The notes under the pieces were generated by a model, which was given only the letters and a program-made list of their open reading frames with translations, made no database searches and was not told the origin of the DNA. Shown here piece after piece: positions 1-8,992 of a stretch of 64,000 bases of DNA (positions are counted from its first letter, which is position 1; each line of letters begins with the position of its first letter). Position numbers and translations under genes: made by a program. Source of the stretch: Dyella sp. S184 (lineage in GTDB: Bacteria; Pseudomonadota; Gammaproteobacteria; Xanthomonadales; Rhodanobacteraceae); contig NZ_LMUE01000009.1 in NCBI RefSeq assembly GCF_009766065.1, positions 692,058-756,057 of the forward strand. The letters are read 5' to 3'.

Positions 1-2232
1 GACCATCGCCAGCAGTACGGCACCAACCACGCCGGCGCCACGCGAAGGCGTCCAACGACCACGCAACGGCAGCAGCAGGTTCATCACCAACCGGCCGAGC
101 AGTGCAGCAAGCAGGCCGATCATCAGTACGCGCATGATGCGCACCAGCCATGCCGGCGCAATCACCAGGCGGGTGGTCTGCTGCAGGGTCACCGGGCCGG
201 ACCAGCCGAGCCGATAGTTGTTGCCCTCGTTCCAACGCGGGGTGCCGGCACCGGCCTGGATCACCGTGTGCGTGTCCTGGTCGTTGCCGACCAGATCTTG
301 GATGCTGATTAACGAGCCGGTGACCACAATCGTCTGCAGATTGCCTGATCTGGCTGCGCCAGCCTGTGCCGGAGCGGCGGCCTCGTTCAATGTCACCAAC
401 CCTGCCATGGGTGGCGGCGGCGGGACTGCCTGAACGATCTTCGGCGAGGGCTGATTGACGCTCTTTTCATCCTCCGTCGCATCCTGCGTCTGCGGCACGT
501 AAGCGGCCGAGACCATCCGCGGCACCATGCTTTCCTCCAGCTGCGGATGCAGCGCGTACTGCAACTGTGCCGCGGTGAACGGCAGCGCCCACAGTGCCGC
601 CAGCACGAACATGCCGATGGCACCGTAGCGTGCGCACAGGCGCAACCGGCCCTCGGGCAAGGCGCGCAGCAACAACGCCAACGCGAGCGAGATGGCGACC
701 GTCCACAGGGGCGCCATGTCCTCATGCTGGGCCAACACGAGATAGCCGGCTGCCAGCATCGCCCACGGCCAGCCGAGCAGACGCCCGGCCAACAGCGCAA
801 TCAGCGCCACCACGAACAGATCGAGCAGGCTCCATTGCGCCGCCCACGAATCGGCCGAACGATCCGCACCGATCGCGCCGAGCAGTCGGTAACCATGCGG
901 CAAGTGCAGGGTGGCGTCGATGTTTTCCAGCGGCACCTGCCAGCCCGAACTGGGCACCGCACCGGCATGTGCCGGCAGGTTGAGCCCGGCTGAAACGTCA
1001 ATCGTGCGATCGCGCACTTCCACGCCCGGATGCCCCGTGGCATCCCGGGTGACCAGCAACGGTTGGTCGTTCTCCGAGGCACGCTGCATTTGCCATGGTG
1101 CTGCCACGTCGAGCCGCTGCTGGTGACGCAACTTGCCGGTGAGGTGATCGGCGATGCTGAAATCGCGCCCATCGAAATCCAGCCACATCTCGCGCTGCAG
1201 GTGCAGCGCGTCACCCTGGCCACCCTCGTTGCCACGATTGCCCTTCTCCACGCTCAGACCGCTGGCCCCGTCCAGTACATAGGCCGGCAGCTTGCTCCAG
1301 TCGTCCGGCACACCGGCCTGATCGGCATCGATGGCATTGCCATCGACCCGTGTGCTGCGCAGCGCGTTGTCGTCGGCATAGCTCCAGATCTCCTGCTTCG
1401 GCCATGGCAATGGCGGCAGCGCCACGCTGATCTTTGCCAGCGGCGCGACGCTGCGCGCGACCAGCGTCAGCGTCGACTGGCCCGGCCGCAACTGCACGCG
1501 CAGGCGGCCATCCTTTTCCAGCCGCGCCGGCAGATCGCCGCTGAGGGCAGTCGCCACGAAACCGTCCGGCAGCGCAGGTCCCAACACTTGCTCGCGCGCC
1601 GTGCCGGTGACATTGAATTGAAGTTGCGTTTCCAGCGTGGCCGGCAGGCCATCGGTGAGGCGGCGATACACGCGAAGCGAAAGCGCATCGGCAGCGCGTT
1701 GTGCATTGGCCGCTTCGCCCAGCGTGAGCAATTCGTCCTCACGCTCGATCCGGGTGACGGCGGCGCCGTCGACAGTCAGTGTGACCAGGCCGATCGCAGC
1801 CGGGACATGCAGGTTGGCCGGGCGCGACGCCCATGGCAGCGTGCCTTTCACCTGGTAGTCGCCGGGCTCCAGTCGCAGCATCGGCACGTTTTCATGCTCC
1901 AGCACGATGGCCGGCTGGTTACCCAGCGTCACCTGCTGCGGCCAATGGACGTTGTCGCCCGGCAACGCCACCCAGCTTGGCGCATCCACATGCACGTCCA
2001 GGCTGAAGCGCCCGCCATCCTTGTCGGCATCCAGTGTCAATCGTCCCGGCCACGCGCACTGATAGCTGCCATCTCCCGGTGGCTGGTTGGCAAGAAACGG
2101 ACAGCCATGCTGCGGCACATCGTGCAACACCCAGGCCTGCCAGTCGCGCAATGGCGACGGTACGTCCTGTGCCAGCAAGGGCGCGGCAAATAGCAGCCAT
2201 AGACCCAGCAACCCCAACGATCGACGAAGCAT
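1..2232 (-). CDS. Large envelope membrane protein, partial (C-terminus beyond window)
   Basis: Reading the minus strand from the ATG at 2232, the frame stays open to base 1, giving 744 residues without a stop, so the gene continues past the left edge. Residues 1-22 form a clear signal peptide ending in an LLAQ-type cleavage site. Residues about 25-460 look like a soluble, beta-rich periplasmic region. Hydrophobic segments follow at about 467-490, 495-512, 515-535 and 540-558, then a Pro-rich linker, a stretch beginning near residue 635 that reads TIVVTGSLI, and more membrane segments from about 690 on. I do not recognise the family; it resembles long conserved hypothetical membrane proteins of Xanthomonadales. 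The TonB-plug-like phrase is a curiosity, not a functional call. The long plus-strand frame over the same bases has a shadow-type composition and was discarded. Confidence 0.75.
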   Translation of the reverse strand, partial: MLRRSLGLLGLWLLFAAPLLAQDVPSPLRDWQAWVLHDVPQHGCPFLANQPPGDGSYQCAWPGRLTLDADKDGGRFSLDVHVDAPSWVALPGDNVHWPQQVTLGNQPAIVLEHENVPMLRLEPGDYQVKGTLPWASRPANLHVPAAIGLVTLTVDGAAVTRIEREDELLTLGEAANAQRAADALSLRVYRRLTDGLPATLETQLQFNVTGTAREQVLGPALPDGFVATALSGDLPARLEKDGRLRVQLRPGQSTLTLVARSVAPLAKISVALPPLPWPKQEIWSYADDNALRSTRVDGNAIDADQAGVPDDWSKLPAYVLDGASGLSVEKGNRGNEGGQGDALHLQREMWLDFDGRDFSIADHLTGKLRHQQRLDVAAPWQMQRASENDQPLLVTRDATGHPGVEVRDRTIDVSAGLNLPAHAGAVPSSGWQVPLENIDATLHLPHGYRLLGAIGADRSADSWAAQWSLLDLFVVALIALLAGRLLGWPWAMLAAGYLVLAQHEDMAPLWTVAISLALALLLRALPEGRLRLCARYGAIGMFVLAALWALPFTAAQLQYALHPQLEESMVPRMVSAAYVPQTQDATEDEKSVNQPSPKIVQAVPPPPPMAGLVTLNEAAAPAQAGAARSGNLQTIVVTGSLISIQDLVGNDQDTHTVIQAGAGTPRWNEGNNYRLGWSGPVTLQQTTRLVIAPAWLVRIMRVLMIGLLAALLGRLVMNLLLPLRGRWTPSRGAGVVGAVLLAMV

Positions 2233-2435
2233 GCGTTTCTCCCTGTGTGCCCGCGGGGCCGGCACAGTGTAAGTGGTACGCGGCAGGCACACAGCAGCAA
2301 CTGCATCCTGAAGGAGTCGTTGCTCGTATCTGCACGCATGCCACCTCAACCTCTGATGAAACGCGGCCCGCTGCGCAACGGGGTTAACCGGCCAGCCACC
2401 TCGGTCAAACCCATGGACCAGCCAAAGGAAACCGG

Positions 2436-2600
2436 ATGCCGGCCAGTACACCCAGCGCAACCTACAACGCGATTCGTCGAGGCCTTCTTGCAACGGCGCT
2501 GATGCTGCTCGGTGACGCCCTGCTCACCGGCTGCCAGGCCGTGCTTTTCAGCGGCATCAACGCACCTCAGCCATGCGCAGCCACCACGCTTTGGCGGTGA
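2436..2600 (+). pseudogene. Truncated lipoprotein remnant, paralogue of the esterase at 4678
   Basis: This 54-codon frame has a good Shine-Dalgarno (AGGA about 6 nt before the ATG). It encodes a signal peptide with lipobox LLTGC followed by QAVLFSGINA. That matches the N-terminus of the esterase at 4678-5625 (LLMGC, then QAVLFGSLNA) position for position. After the shared Asn-Ala the frame becomes unrelated and stops within 12 codons, so the whole hydrolase domain is missing. I read it as the 5' stub of a duplicated esterase lipoprotein gene, left on the other side of the flavoprotein gene after a deletion. It may still yield a tiny lipoprotein. The two copies are similar but clearly diverged at the DNA level. 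Confidence 0.6.
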
Positions 2601-2680
2601 TGTGAAAGGCGGGACAGCGAAAACAACATGGCAGCATTCATCGACGGAGAGTCGACACTGTGAAGCGAACCCGCCATGCG

Positions 2681-4366
2681 TCAGCCCGCTTCCGGATGCA
2701 GATAGTGATGCACCGCCTGGATCACCACGGAACCCTCGCCAACCCCCGAGGCCACGCGCTTGACCGACCCGGCGCGGACGTCGCCCACCGCGAAGATGCC
2801 GGGCTTGGTAGTCGCAAACGGTGAATCCAGCAGATGACCTTCCTCGCAACGGCCGGTCATCACAAAGCCCTTGGCATCGAGTGCCAGGCAATCCTTCAGC
2901 CATTCGGTGTTGGGTTCGGCACCGATCATCACGAACATATTGCCCACCGGTCGCGTCGTCAGCTCACCGCTATTGCGATGTCGCCAGGTGACGCGCTGCA
3001 GTCGCCCCTCGCCTTCCAGGTTCACGATTTCACTGCACGCATGCAGGGTAATCGTCGACGACTGCGCAATGCGCTGGACAAGATAGTCGGACATGGTTGC
3101 CGCCAACCCGTTCGCACGCACCAGCACGTGCACGTGCCCCGCGATGCGCGACAGGAACACCGCCGCCTGTCCGGCGGAGTTGCCGCCACCGACCACCACC
3201 ACTTCCTCGTTGACACACAGCTGGCCTTCTATCGCGGTGGCGGCGTAGTGGATACCTGCGCCCTCGAAGTCGGTGTAGCCAGGCACATCGAGTTTTCGAT
3301 AGCGCGCGCCGGTGGCAACAATCACCACGCGCGCCTGCAGCGACTGCCCATCGTCCAGTTGCAACTGATAGGGCTGTACCGAACAGTCGATGCCCACCGC
3401 ATGGCGCGAGATGGCCAAACGCGCGCCGAATTTCTGCGCCTGGGCCTGCGCGCGTCCCGCCAACGCCTGCCCCGAAATGCCCGTGGGAAAGCCCAGGTAG
3501 TTCTCGATCTTCGACGACGTACCAGCCTGCCCGCCCGGTGCAAGACCTTCCACCACGATGGTGGACAGCCCTTCCGATGCCGCGTAGACGGCGGCCGCCA
3601 ACCCCGCCGGCCCCGCACCCATCACGGCCACGTCGTAGACGGTATTCGGATCGATGATTTCCGTCAGGCCCAGCTCATCGGCCAGTTCCGACGTGCTGGG
3701 GTTTTGCAGGAAACAATGCTCGGGACAGATCACCACCGGCAACTGATCATGACGCAACTGGAAGCAGGCAATGAAACCGCTCGCGTCCGGATCCACCTCG
3801 GTATCGATCAACCGATGCGGGTAACCATTGCGTACCAGGAAGCGCTCAAGCCGCAGGGTATCGGCGCTGTGTCCCGGTCCCACCAGCACCACGCCGCCGT
3901 AACCCAGGCGAATCAGGCCCACACGGCGCAGGATGAAGGCCCGCATGATGATCTCGCTGATGTCCGACTCGGCGGCCACCATGCGGCGGAAGTTCTCCGG
4001 ACGGACGCGCACCACGCGGCTGTCCACCGCTACGCGTGCCGAAGCCAGGATGCCGCGCTGGTTGAACAGGTTCATCTCGCCGCTGAACTGCCGTGCAGCG
4101 TGGATGGTGAAAACATTCGCCTGGCCGAACTTGTCGAGCTCGAAGATCTCGATCAGGCCCTCCAGCACGAGGAAGAAATCCGCGCCGCGCTGCCCGCGCT
4201 GGAAAAGCAGTGTGCCAGCCGGCACGGCCTCTTCCTCACCATAAACAGCAATACGCTTCACCATATCCGGGCTCAGCCGAGGGAACATCTGCTCCCTGCG
4301 ATGCATGGGATCGGTGGGGTCATAGACGACCTCGAGCGATGGCGACTGATCCGACATGCAAGACAC
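2681..4366 (-). CDS. Cyclic nucleotide-binding domain / thioredoxin reductase-like FAD oxidoreductase
   Basis: 561 residues. Residues about 35-150 form a CRP/cNMP-binding beta-roll (GTLLFQRGQRGADFFLVLEG, then FSGEMNLF). About 155-235 is a small linker domain. The rest is a thioredoxin-reductase-like flavoprotein, with the FAD-binding GAGPAG near 251, the NADPH-binding GGGNSAGQ near 391-398 and the second FAD motif FAVGDVRAG near 522. At the position where thioredoxin reductases carry the redox-active CxxC (after GxxY, near residue 375) this protein has GIHYAATAIEG. The dithiol is absent, so it cannot reduce thioredoxin by the usual mechanism. Known relatives are annotated as cNMP-domain thioredoxin-disulfide reductases. 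Substrate unknown; probably cytosolic. Transcribed alone, between the two esterase-like lipoprotein genes. Confidence 0.88.
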   Translation of the reverse strand: MSCMSDQSPSLEVVYDPTDPMHRREQMFPRLSPDMVKRIAVYGEEEAVPAGTLLFQRGQRGADFFLVLEGLIEIFELDKFGQANVFTIHAARQFSGEMNLFNQRGILASARVAVDSRVVRVRPENFRRMVAAESDISEIIMRAFILRRVGLIRLGYGGVVLVGPGHSADTLRLERFLVRNGYPHRLIDTEVDPDASGFIACFQLRHDQLPVVICPEHCFLQNPSTSELADELGLTEIIDPNTVYDVAVMGAGPAGLAAAVYAASEGLSTIVVEGLAPGGQAGTSSKIENYLGFPTGISGQALAGRAQAQAQKFGARLAISRHAVGIDCSVQPYQLQLDDGQSLQARVVIVATGARYRKLDVPGYTDFEGAGIHYAATAIEGQLCVNEEVVVVGGGNSAGQAAVFLSRIAGHVHVLVRANGLAATMSDYLVQRIAQSSTITLHACSEIVNLEGEGRLQRVTWRHRNSGELTTRPVGNMFVMIGAEPNTEWLKDCLALDAKGFVMTGRCEEGHLLDSPFATTKPGIFAVGDVRAGSVKRVASGVGEGSVVIQAVHHYLHPEAG

Positions 4367-4677
4367 CTCGTCATGGGTCCGCCCGGCGACATCGCCGGGC
4401 TCTTCCTGCGGTCATTGTTTGGCGGCAATACCTATGTAGCACCGTGCCGACAGGCCATCCTGCGCGCACATCGGTATCGGGGGCAAGTCGGCGTTGCGAA
4501 GGCAACATCGCCTAGGCAATCGACTTGGCGAGACGTTCACGAGACCAGCGATGCGCCTGATCATCCTCCTTCAATAATTGACGGCAAACTGCATCCCTGA
4601 GCTGACCGGTTACGTATCTCCAGCACTGCCGCCGCATCAACCGCTCCCACGTGGCACCACACGATTCAAGGCTGCCC
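4367..4677. other. Intergenic region between divergent flavoprotein and esterase genes
   Basis: 311 bases without a convincing gene. It holds a short GC-rich inverted repeat at 4381-4400 (GCCCGGCGA / TCGCCGGGC, 2-nt centre) just upstream of the flavoprotein start, so it would lie in that gene's leader or promoter. A 73-codon minus-strand frame at 4512-4733 overlaps the esterase start and has no family resemblance; I do not call it. Confidence 0.5.
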
Positions 4678-5625
4678 ATGAGTCCAGTTTCCCAACGCCC
4701 GTCCGCAACCCCGCACCGTCGCCTGTTCGCCACTGCCGCGCTGCTGATCGGCAGCAGCCTGCTGATGGGCTGTCAGGCGGTGCTGTTTGGCAGTCTCAAC
4801 GCCACCACCGGCAAGACCGACGTCGTCGTGCAACGCGATGTGGTGTTCGACCCGGCGTACCAGCTGGCGCTGGACGTCTATCGCTTGCCCGGTACAGCAC
4901 GCGCGCCGGTGGTGCTGTTCTTCTACGGTGGCAGCTGGAAGTCCGGCAAGCGGCAGTGGTATCGCTGGGCAGCCGAGGCATTGGCCAGACGTGGCGTGGT
5001 GGTGGTAATTCCCGATTACCGCAAGTGGCCGCAGGTTCGGCTGGACGGTTTCATGCAGGACGCCGCGCGTGCGGTGGCATGGACGCATGCGCACGCCGGC
5101 GACTACGGCGGCGATCCAGCCTCGTTGTTCGTGATGGGTCATTCGGCCGGCGCGCACATCGGCGCCCTGCTGGCCACCGATGCGCACTGGTTGAACGCAG
5201 TCGGCATGAAACCACGTGACCTCGCTGGCTTTATCGGACTAGCTGGCCCGTACGATTTCCTGCCATTGAAGGACCCCGATTTCATCGATATGTTCGGCAG
5301 CACCCATGAAACGCAACTGCGCTCGCAACCTGTGCATTACGTTAATGGCGACGAACCGCCAATGCTGCTGATGCAAGGCACCACCGACAAGATCGTCTGG
5401 CCGCGCAATGCCACGTCGCTGGCCGCGGCGCTGCGGCACGAAAACGAGCCGGTCGAACTGAAGCTGTATCCGGATATCGGCCACTTTGCCATTCTTTTCG
5501 CGATGTCTCGACCGCTCCGCAGCAAGGCACCCGTGCTGGACGACACCATAAATTTCATCCGGCAATATGCGCAACATGTACAACCCGAATCGGCCGCGTC
5601 GGCAGCAAGTGCGGTCGCCCACTGA
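4678..5625 (+). CDS. Alpha/beta-hydrolase esterase, lipoprotein
   Basis: 315 residues from the ATG at 4678, which has AAGG at the right distance. An in-frame GTG at 4651 lacks a ribosome site. The N-terminus is a lipoprotein signal with lipobox LLMGC, so the enzyme is probably membrane-anchored in the periplasm. The fold is a BD-FAE/esterase-lipase type: oxyanion YGGSW, nucleophile Ser156 in GHSAG, acid Asp237 in GTTDKIV, His269 in DIGHF. It probably hydrolyses carboxyl esters; the substrate is not visible. The stop abuts the stop of the convergent LysR gene with no gap. A truncated paralogue of its first 43 residues lies at 2436-2600. Confidence 0.9.
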   Translation: MSPVSQRPSATPHRRLFATAALLIGSSLLMGCQAVLFGSLNATTGKTDVVVQRDVVFDPAYQLALDVYRLPGTARAPVVLFFYGGSWKSGKRQWYRWAAEALARRGVVVVIPDYRKWPQVRLDGFMQDAARAVAWTHAHAGDYGGDPASLFVMGHSAGAHIGALLATDAHWLNAVGMKPRDLAGFIGLAGPYDFLPLKDPDFIDMFGSTHETQLRSQPVHYVNGDEPPMLLMQGTTDKIVWPRNATSLAAALRHENEPVELKLYPDIGHFAILFAMSRPLRSKAPVLDDTINFIRQYAQHVQPESAASAASAVAH

Positions 5626-6555
5626 TCATCGCCGTCGCTGAGCAGGCGCAATCGCCGCGGTGATCGCCTCGATCACCCACTGCCGGAACCATACATGCGC
5701 GCGATCGGCGTCTTTCGATTCGTGCCAGTAGGCCAGGATAGGGAACGCCTTCAGCTTGATCGGCAACGGTTGCACGGTGATCGGCAGCAAGGTGGCCAGG
5801 TGCAATGCGTATGAGCGAGGCACCGTAAGCAACAGATGCGTGCCTGCGGCAATCTGGCAAGCCGAGAAATAGTGCTGGCAGACCAGCCTCACCTGTCGAA
5901 ACATGCCGTCCTGGCCGAGCAGCGTGTCCAGCGCGTTGGCCTCTCCCAGCGGCGAGACAGCCACGTGCTGGGCGCCCAAGTAATCGTTGCGCCGCAGTTG
6001 CGATGCGAACGGGTGATCGGCACGCATCACTACTACCAGCGATTCATCAAGCAGGTGTCGACGGGAAATCCGTGAGCCAGCGCGCAGCGGGCGATCCACT
6101 ACCAGGTCGACCGAACCCGCGGCCAGCTCGCGCTCCACCTCGTCCGCGGCGACGCGCCGGCTTACCACGCGCAGCTGCGGCGCGTCCCGCTCGATCCGCG
6201 CCAGCAGCGCCGGCAACGCGATCGATTCAAGGATGTCACGGAAACCCACGGTGAACTGCAGGTCCAACTGCGCCGGATCGAAGCGCGGCTGCGCATGTGT
6301 GCTGGCATGCAGGCCTTTCAGATGCAGCTGCACCGCCGGCATCATCGTGCGCACCTTCTCGGTCGGCAGCAGCCGGTTGCCCTGGCGGACGAATAACGGG
6401 TCACCCAGCTGATCGCGCAGGCGCTGCAACGCATGCGTGACCGCCGGCTGGGTCAGGTGCAGCACGCGCGCGGCGGCGCTGACGCCGCCATGGCTGTAGA
6501 TCGCGTCAAGCACGCGAAACAGGTTCAGGTCGATGCGGTTGTCGGTGCGATCCAT
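5626..6555 (-). CDS. LysR-family transcriptional regulator
   Basis: 309 residues, the usual LysR length. An N-terminal winged HTH (residues about 8-66, SAAARVLHLTQPAVTHALQR) is followed by a LysR substrate-binding domain. The start is MDRTDNRIDLNLFRVLDAIY, the NodD/LeuO-like style of N-terminus. It is divergent from the acyl-CoA dehydrogenase operon, whose translation starts at 6696, with a 140-bp AT-richer gap. By the usual LysR arrangement it likely controls that operon and itself. The inducer is unknown. Confidence 0.92.
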   Translation of the reverse strand: MDRTDNRIDLNLFRVLDAIYSHGGVSAAARVLHLTQPAVTHALQRLRDQLGDPLFVRQGNRLLPTEKVRTMMPAVQLHLKGLHASTHAQPRFDPAQLDLQFTVGFRDILESIALPALLARIERDAPQLRVVSRRVAADEVERELAAGSVDLVVDRPLRAGSRISRRHLLDESLVVVMRADHPFASQLRRNDYLGAQHVAVSPLGEANALDTLLGQDGMFRQVRLVCQHYFSACQIAAGTHLLLTVPRSYALHLATLLPITVQPLPIKLKAFPILAYWHESKDADRAHVWFRQWVIEAITAAIAPAQRRR

Positions 6556-6695
6556 GTCCTGCTCCCTACCGTATGCGTGCCGAAGGCATCGGCACCAAAG
6601 TCATCAGCGATGTTAATGGATAGTCATAAAGCATATTCATTTCACTAATTGTAGTGGCGAGGCGTAGGCTGGCTTGCTGGTCAGGAGAAACGCAC

Positions 6696-7925
6696 GTGGA
6701 CTTCGCCGCCTCAGAACGTACCCAGGCTCTTATCGAACGCCTCTCTACCTTCATGCGCGATGAGGTGGTTCCAGCCGAACGCGTCTACGCCGCGCAGTTG
6801 ACTGGCAGCAGCGACCATCACCAGTGGCAGCAACCGGCCATGATGGAAACCTTGAAGGCGAAGGCGCGCGCCGCCGGACTGTGGAACCTGTTCCTGCCCG
6901 ACGCCGGACATGGCGCGGGGCTCAGCCATGTGGAATACGCACCGCTGGCCGAGATCATGGGCCACTCCTTCATCGCGCCCGAAGTGTGCAATTGCAGCGC
7001 GCCCGACAGCGGCAACATGGAAGTGCTGCATCGCTACGGCACGCCGGAACAGCAGCAGCGCTGGCTGCAACCCTTGCTGGATGGCCGGATCCGCTCGGCC
7101 TTCGGCATGACCGAGCCGGACGTAGCCTCCTCCGACGCCACCAACATGCAGGCCACCGCGACTATCGAAGGCGACCACGTCGTGTTGAATGGCCGCAAGT
7201 GGTGGACCACCGGCGTCGGCCATCCGCATTGCCGCTTCGTGATCTTCATGGGGCTGAGCGACCCGCGCGCCGAACCGCACCGCCGCCACAGCATGGTGAT
7301 CTGCCCACTCGACAGTCCGGGCGTCATCGTCGAGCGCATGCTGCCGGTGTTCCATCACTTCGACGAACCCAGCGGTCATGGCGAGTTGACCTTCACCGAT
7401 GTTCGGTTGCCGATTGAGAACGTGATCCTTGGCGCGGGCCGCGGCTTCGAGATCGCGCAGGGTCGACTGGGACCTGGACGCGTGCATCACTGCATGCGTG
7501 CGATCGGTGCGGCAGAACGCGCGCTAGCCCTGCTGTGTGCACGTGCCTGTTCACGCGTCGCGTTCGGCAAACCACTGTCCGAGCTCGGTGGCAATCCGGA
7601 CATCATCGCCAACCTGCGCATGGCGATCGAGCAGGCGCGCCTGCTGACGCTGAAAACCGCCTGGACACTCGACATGCACGGCACCAAGGCCGCGCTCAGC
7701 CTGATCTCGCAGATCAAGGTGGTGGTGCCGGCGGTGGCCCAGCAGGCGGCCGATGCGGCAATCCAGATCCACGGCGGCGCCGGCCTGTCCGACGATTTTC
7801 CGCTGGCACAGTTGTACGCGTATGCGCGTGTTCTGCGACTGGCCGACGGCCCCGACGAAGTCCATCGCGGCGTGATCGCACGGCTGGAAATGAAAGCGCA
7901 AAGCGCACAGGAGCCGGCGCGATGA
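6696..7925 (+). CDS. Acyl-CoA dehydrogenase family protein (ACAD10/11-like)
   Basis: 409 residues. I start at the GTG at 6696 because AGGAGA lies 7 nt upstream; the longer frame starting at 6654 has no ribosome site. The protein shows the three-part ACAD fold: FGMTEPDVASSDATN for FAD/substrate contact in the middle domain, GRKWWTTG just after it, and the C-terminal helical domain with QIHGGAGLSDDFPLAQLYAY. It is expected to catalyse FAD-dependent alpha,beta-dehydrogenation of an acyl-CoA. Its stop overlaps the next start (ATGA), so it is coupled to an aminoglycoside-phosphotransferase-fold kinase. In animals ACAD10/11 carry these two activities as one polypeptide and act on 4-hydroxyacyl-CoAs. 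That is a useful analogy for the substrate here, not proof. Confidence 0.92.
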   Translation: MDFAASERTQALIERLSTFMRDEVVPAERVYAAQLTGSSDHHQWQQPAMMETLKAKARAAGLWNLFLPDAGHGAGLSHVEYAPLAEIMGHSFIAPEVCNCSAPDSGNMEVLHRYGTPEQQQRWLQPLLDGRIRSAFGMTEPDVASSDATNMQATATIEGDHVVLNGRKWWTTGVGHPHCRFVIFMGLSDPRAEPHRRHSMVICPLDSPGVIVERMLPVFHHFDEPSGHGELTFTDVRLPIENVILGAGRGFEIAQGRLGPGRVHHCMRAIGAAERALALLCARACSRVAFGKPLSELGGNPDIIANLRMAIEQARLLTLKTAWTLDMHGTKAALSLISQIKVVVPAVAQQAADAAIQIHGGAGLSDDFPLAQLYAYARVLRLADGPDEVHRGVIARLEMKAQSAQEPAR

Positions 7926-8992
7926 GTACGCCGCTGGATCAACCGCGCGCGGTACGTGACGAGGATGCGCTCGATCTGTCGCGCGTCGATGCGTTCCTGA
8001 AGCAACATGTCGATGGTCTCGAAGGCACGCCGACGCTCGCGCAGTTTCCCGGCGGCGCCTCCAACCTCACCTATCTGATTGCCTACGGCGAACGCGAACT
8101 GGTGCTGCGCCGTCCGCCAGCCGGCGCCAAGGCGAAATCCGCGCACGACATGCTGCGCGAGGCGCAGGTGATGGCGGCGCTGAAACCGCACTACCCGTAT
8201 GTGCCGGCGATCCTCGCCAGCTGCAACGACAGCTCGGTGATCGGCCATGACTTCTACGTGATGCAACGGCTGCGCGGCAGCATCCTGCGTCGCGAACTGC
8301 CGTCCGAGCTGGGTCTCGATGCGGACGGCGTGCGCCAACTCTGCCTGGGCTTCATCGACCGGCTGATCGAACTGCATCAGGTGGATGCCTCGCTGCCCGA
8401 ACTGCAGCATATCGGCAAGGGCGGCGGCTATATCACACGACAAGTCGCCGGCTGGAGCGATCGCTGGCAAAAAGCGGCCACCGAGGATACCGATGCCTGC
8501 GCCGATGTCGTGGCATGGCTCGCGGCGAAGCAACCGGCGCGCGACAACGCCAGCTGCGTGATCCACAACGATTACCGCTTCGACAACGTGGTGCTCGACC
8601 GCGACCACCCGCTCGACATCATCGGCGTGCTGGACTGGGAGATGGCGACCATCGGCGATCCACTGATGGACCTGGGTGGCTCGCTGGCGTACTGGGTGCA
8701 GGCCGACGACGATGCCACGTTCCAGTCATTCCGGCGCCAGCCCACGCACGTACCCGGCATGCTGACGCGCCGCGAGGTGATCGATTACTACGGCCAGCGC
8801 AGCGGCTTGCATGTGGACAACTTCGATTTCTACGAAGTGTTCGGACTGTTCCGCTTGATGGTGATCATTCAGCAGATCTACCTTCGTTTCGCGCTGGGCC
8901 AGACCAGCAACCCGCAGTTCGCCGGCTTCGGCCAGGCCGCCCGTTACATGGGCGGTCGCTGCCGCCGCATCATCGGTCGTTCCACGCTGTGA
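7922..8992 (+). CDS. Phosphotransferase family protein (APH fold, ACAD10/11 kinase-like)
   Basis: 356 residues. The kinase core is plain: FPGGASNLTY (nucleotide loop), VLRRPP with the ATP lysine region, catalytic loop HNDYRFDNVV (Asp217) and metal-binding VLDWEMATIGDP (Asp238). It overlaps the upstream ACAD stop by 4 bases and the downstream phosphatase start by 4 bases, so the three are translationally coupled. By analogy to ACAD10/11 the likely role is phosphorylation of a hydroxyacyl-CoA so that the neighbouring ACAD can eliminate it. This is inference from operon pairing; an antibiotic-modifying role is unlikely in this setting. Confidence 0.9.
   Translation: MSTPLDQPRAVRDEDALDLSRVDAFLKQHVDGLEGTPTLAQFPGGASNLTYLIAYGERELVLRRPPAGAKAKSAHDMLREAQVMAALKPHYPYVPAILASCNDSSVIGHDFYVMQRLRGSILRRELPSELGLDADGVRQLCLGFIDRLIELHQVDASLPELQHIGKGGGYITRQVAGWSDRWQKAATEDTDACADVVAWLAAKQPARDNASCVIHNDYRFDNVVLDRDHPLDIIGVLDWEMATIGDPLMDLGGSLAYWVQADDDATFQSFRRQPTHVPGMLTRREVIDYYGQRSGLHVDNFDFYEVFGLFRLMVIIQQIYLRFALGQTSNPQFAGFGQAARYMGGRCRRIIGRSTL

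Noticed and set aside
1030..2193. 387-codon plus-strand open frame
   Set aside because: The minus strand is open over the whole of 1-2232 with a signal peptide and membrane helices; the plus frame has no protein character.
2834..4600. 588-codon plus-strand open frame
   Set aside because: Opposite the flavoprotein gene; no recognisable domain and His/Gln/Arg-rich.
4512..4733. 73-codon minus-strand frame upstream of the esterase
   Set aside because: Overlaps the esterase start; no family resemblance or ribosome site.
6556..6695. Possible LysR operator around 6612-6645
   Set aside because: AT-richer with a loose T-N11-A pattern, but no convincing dyad; too weak to list as a site.
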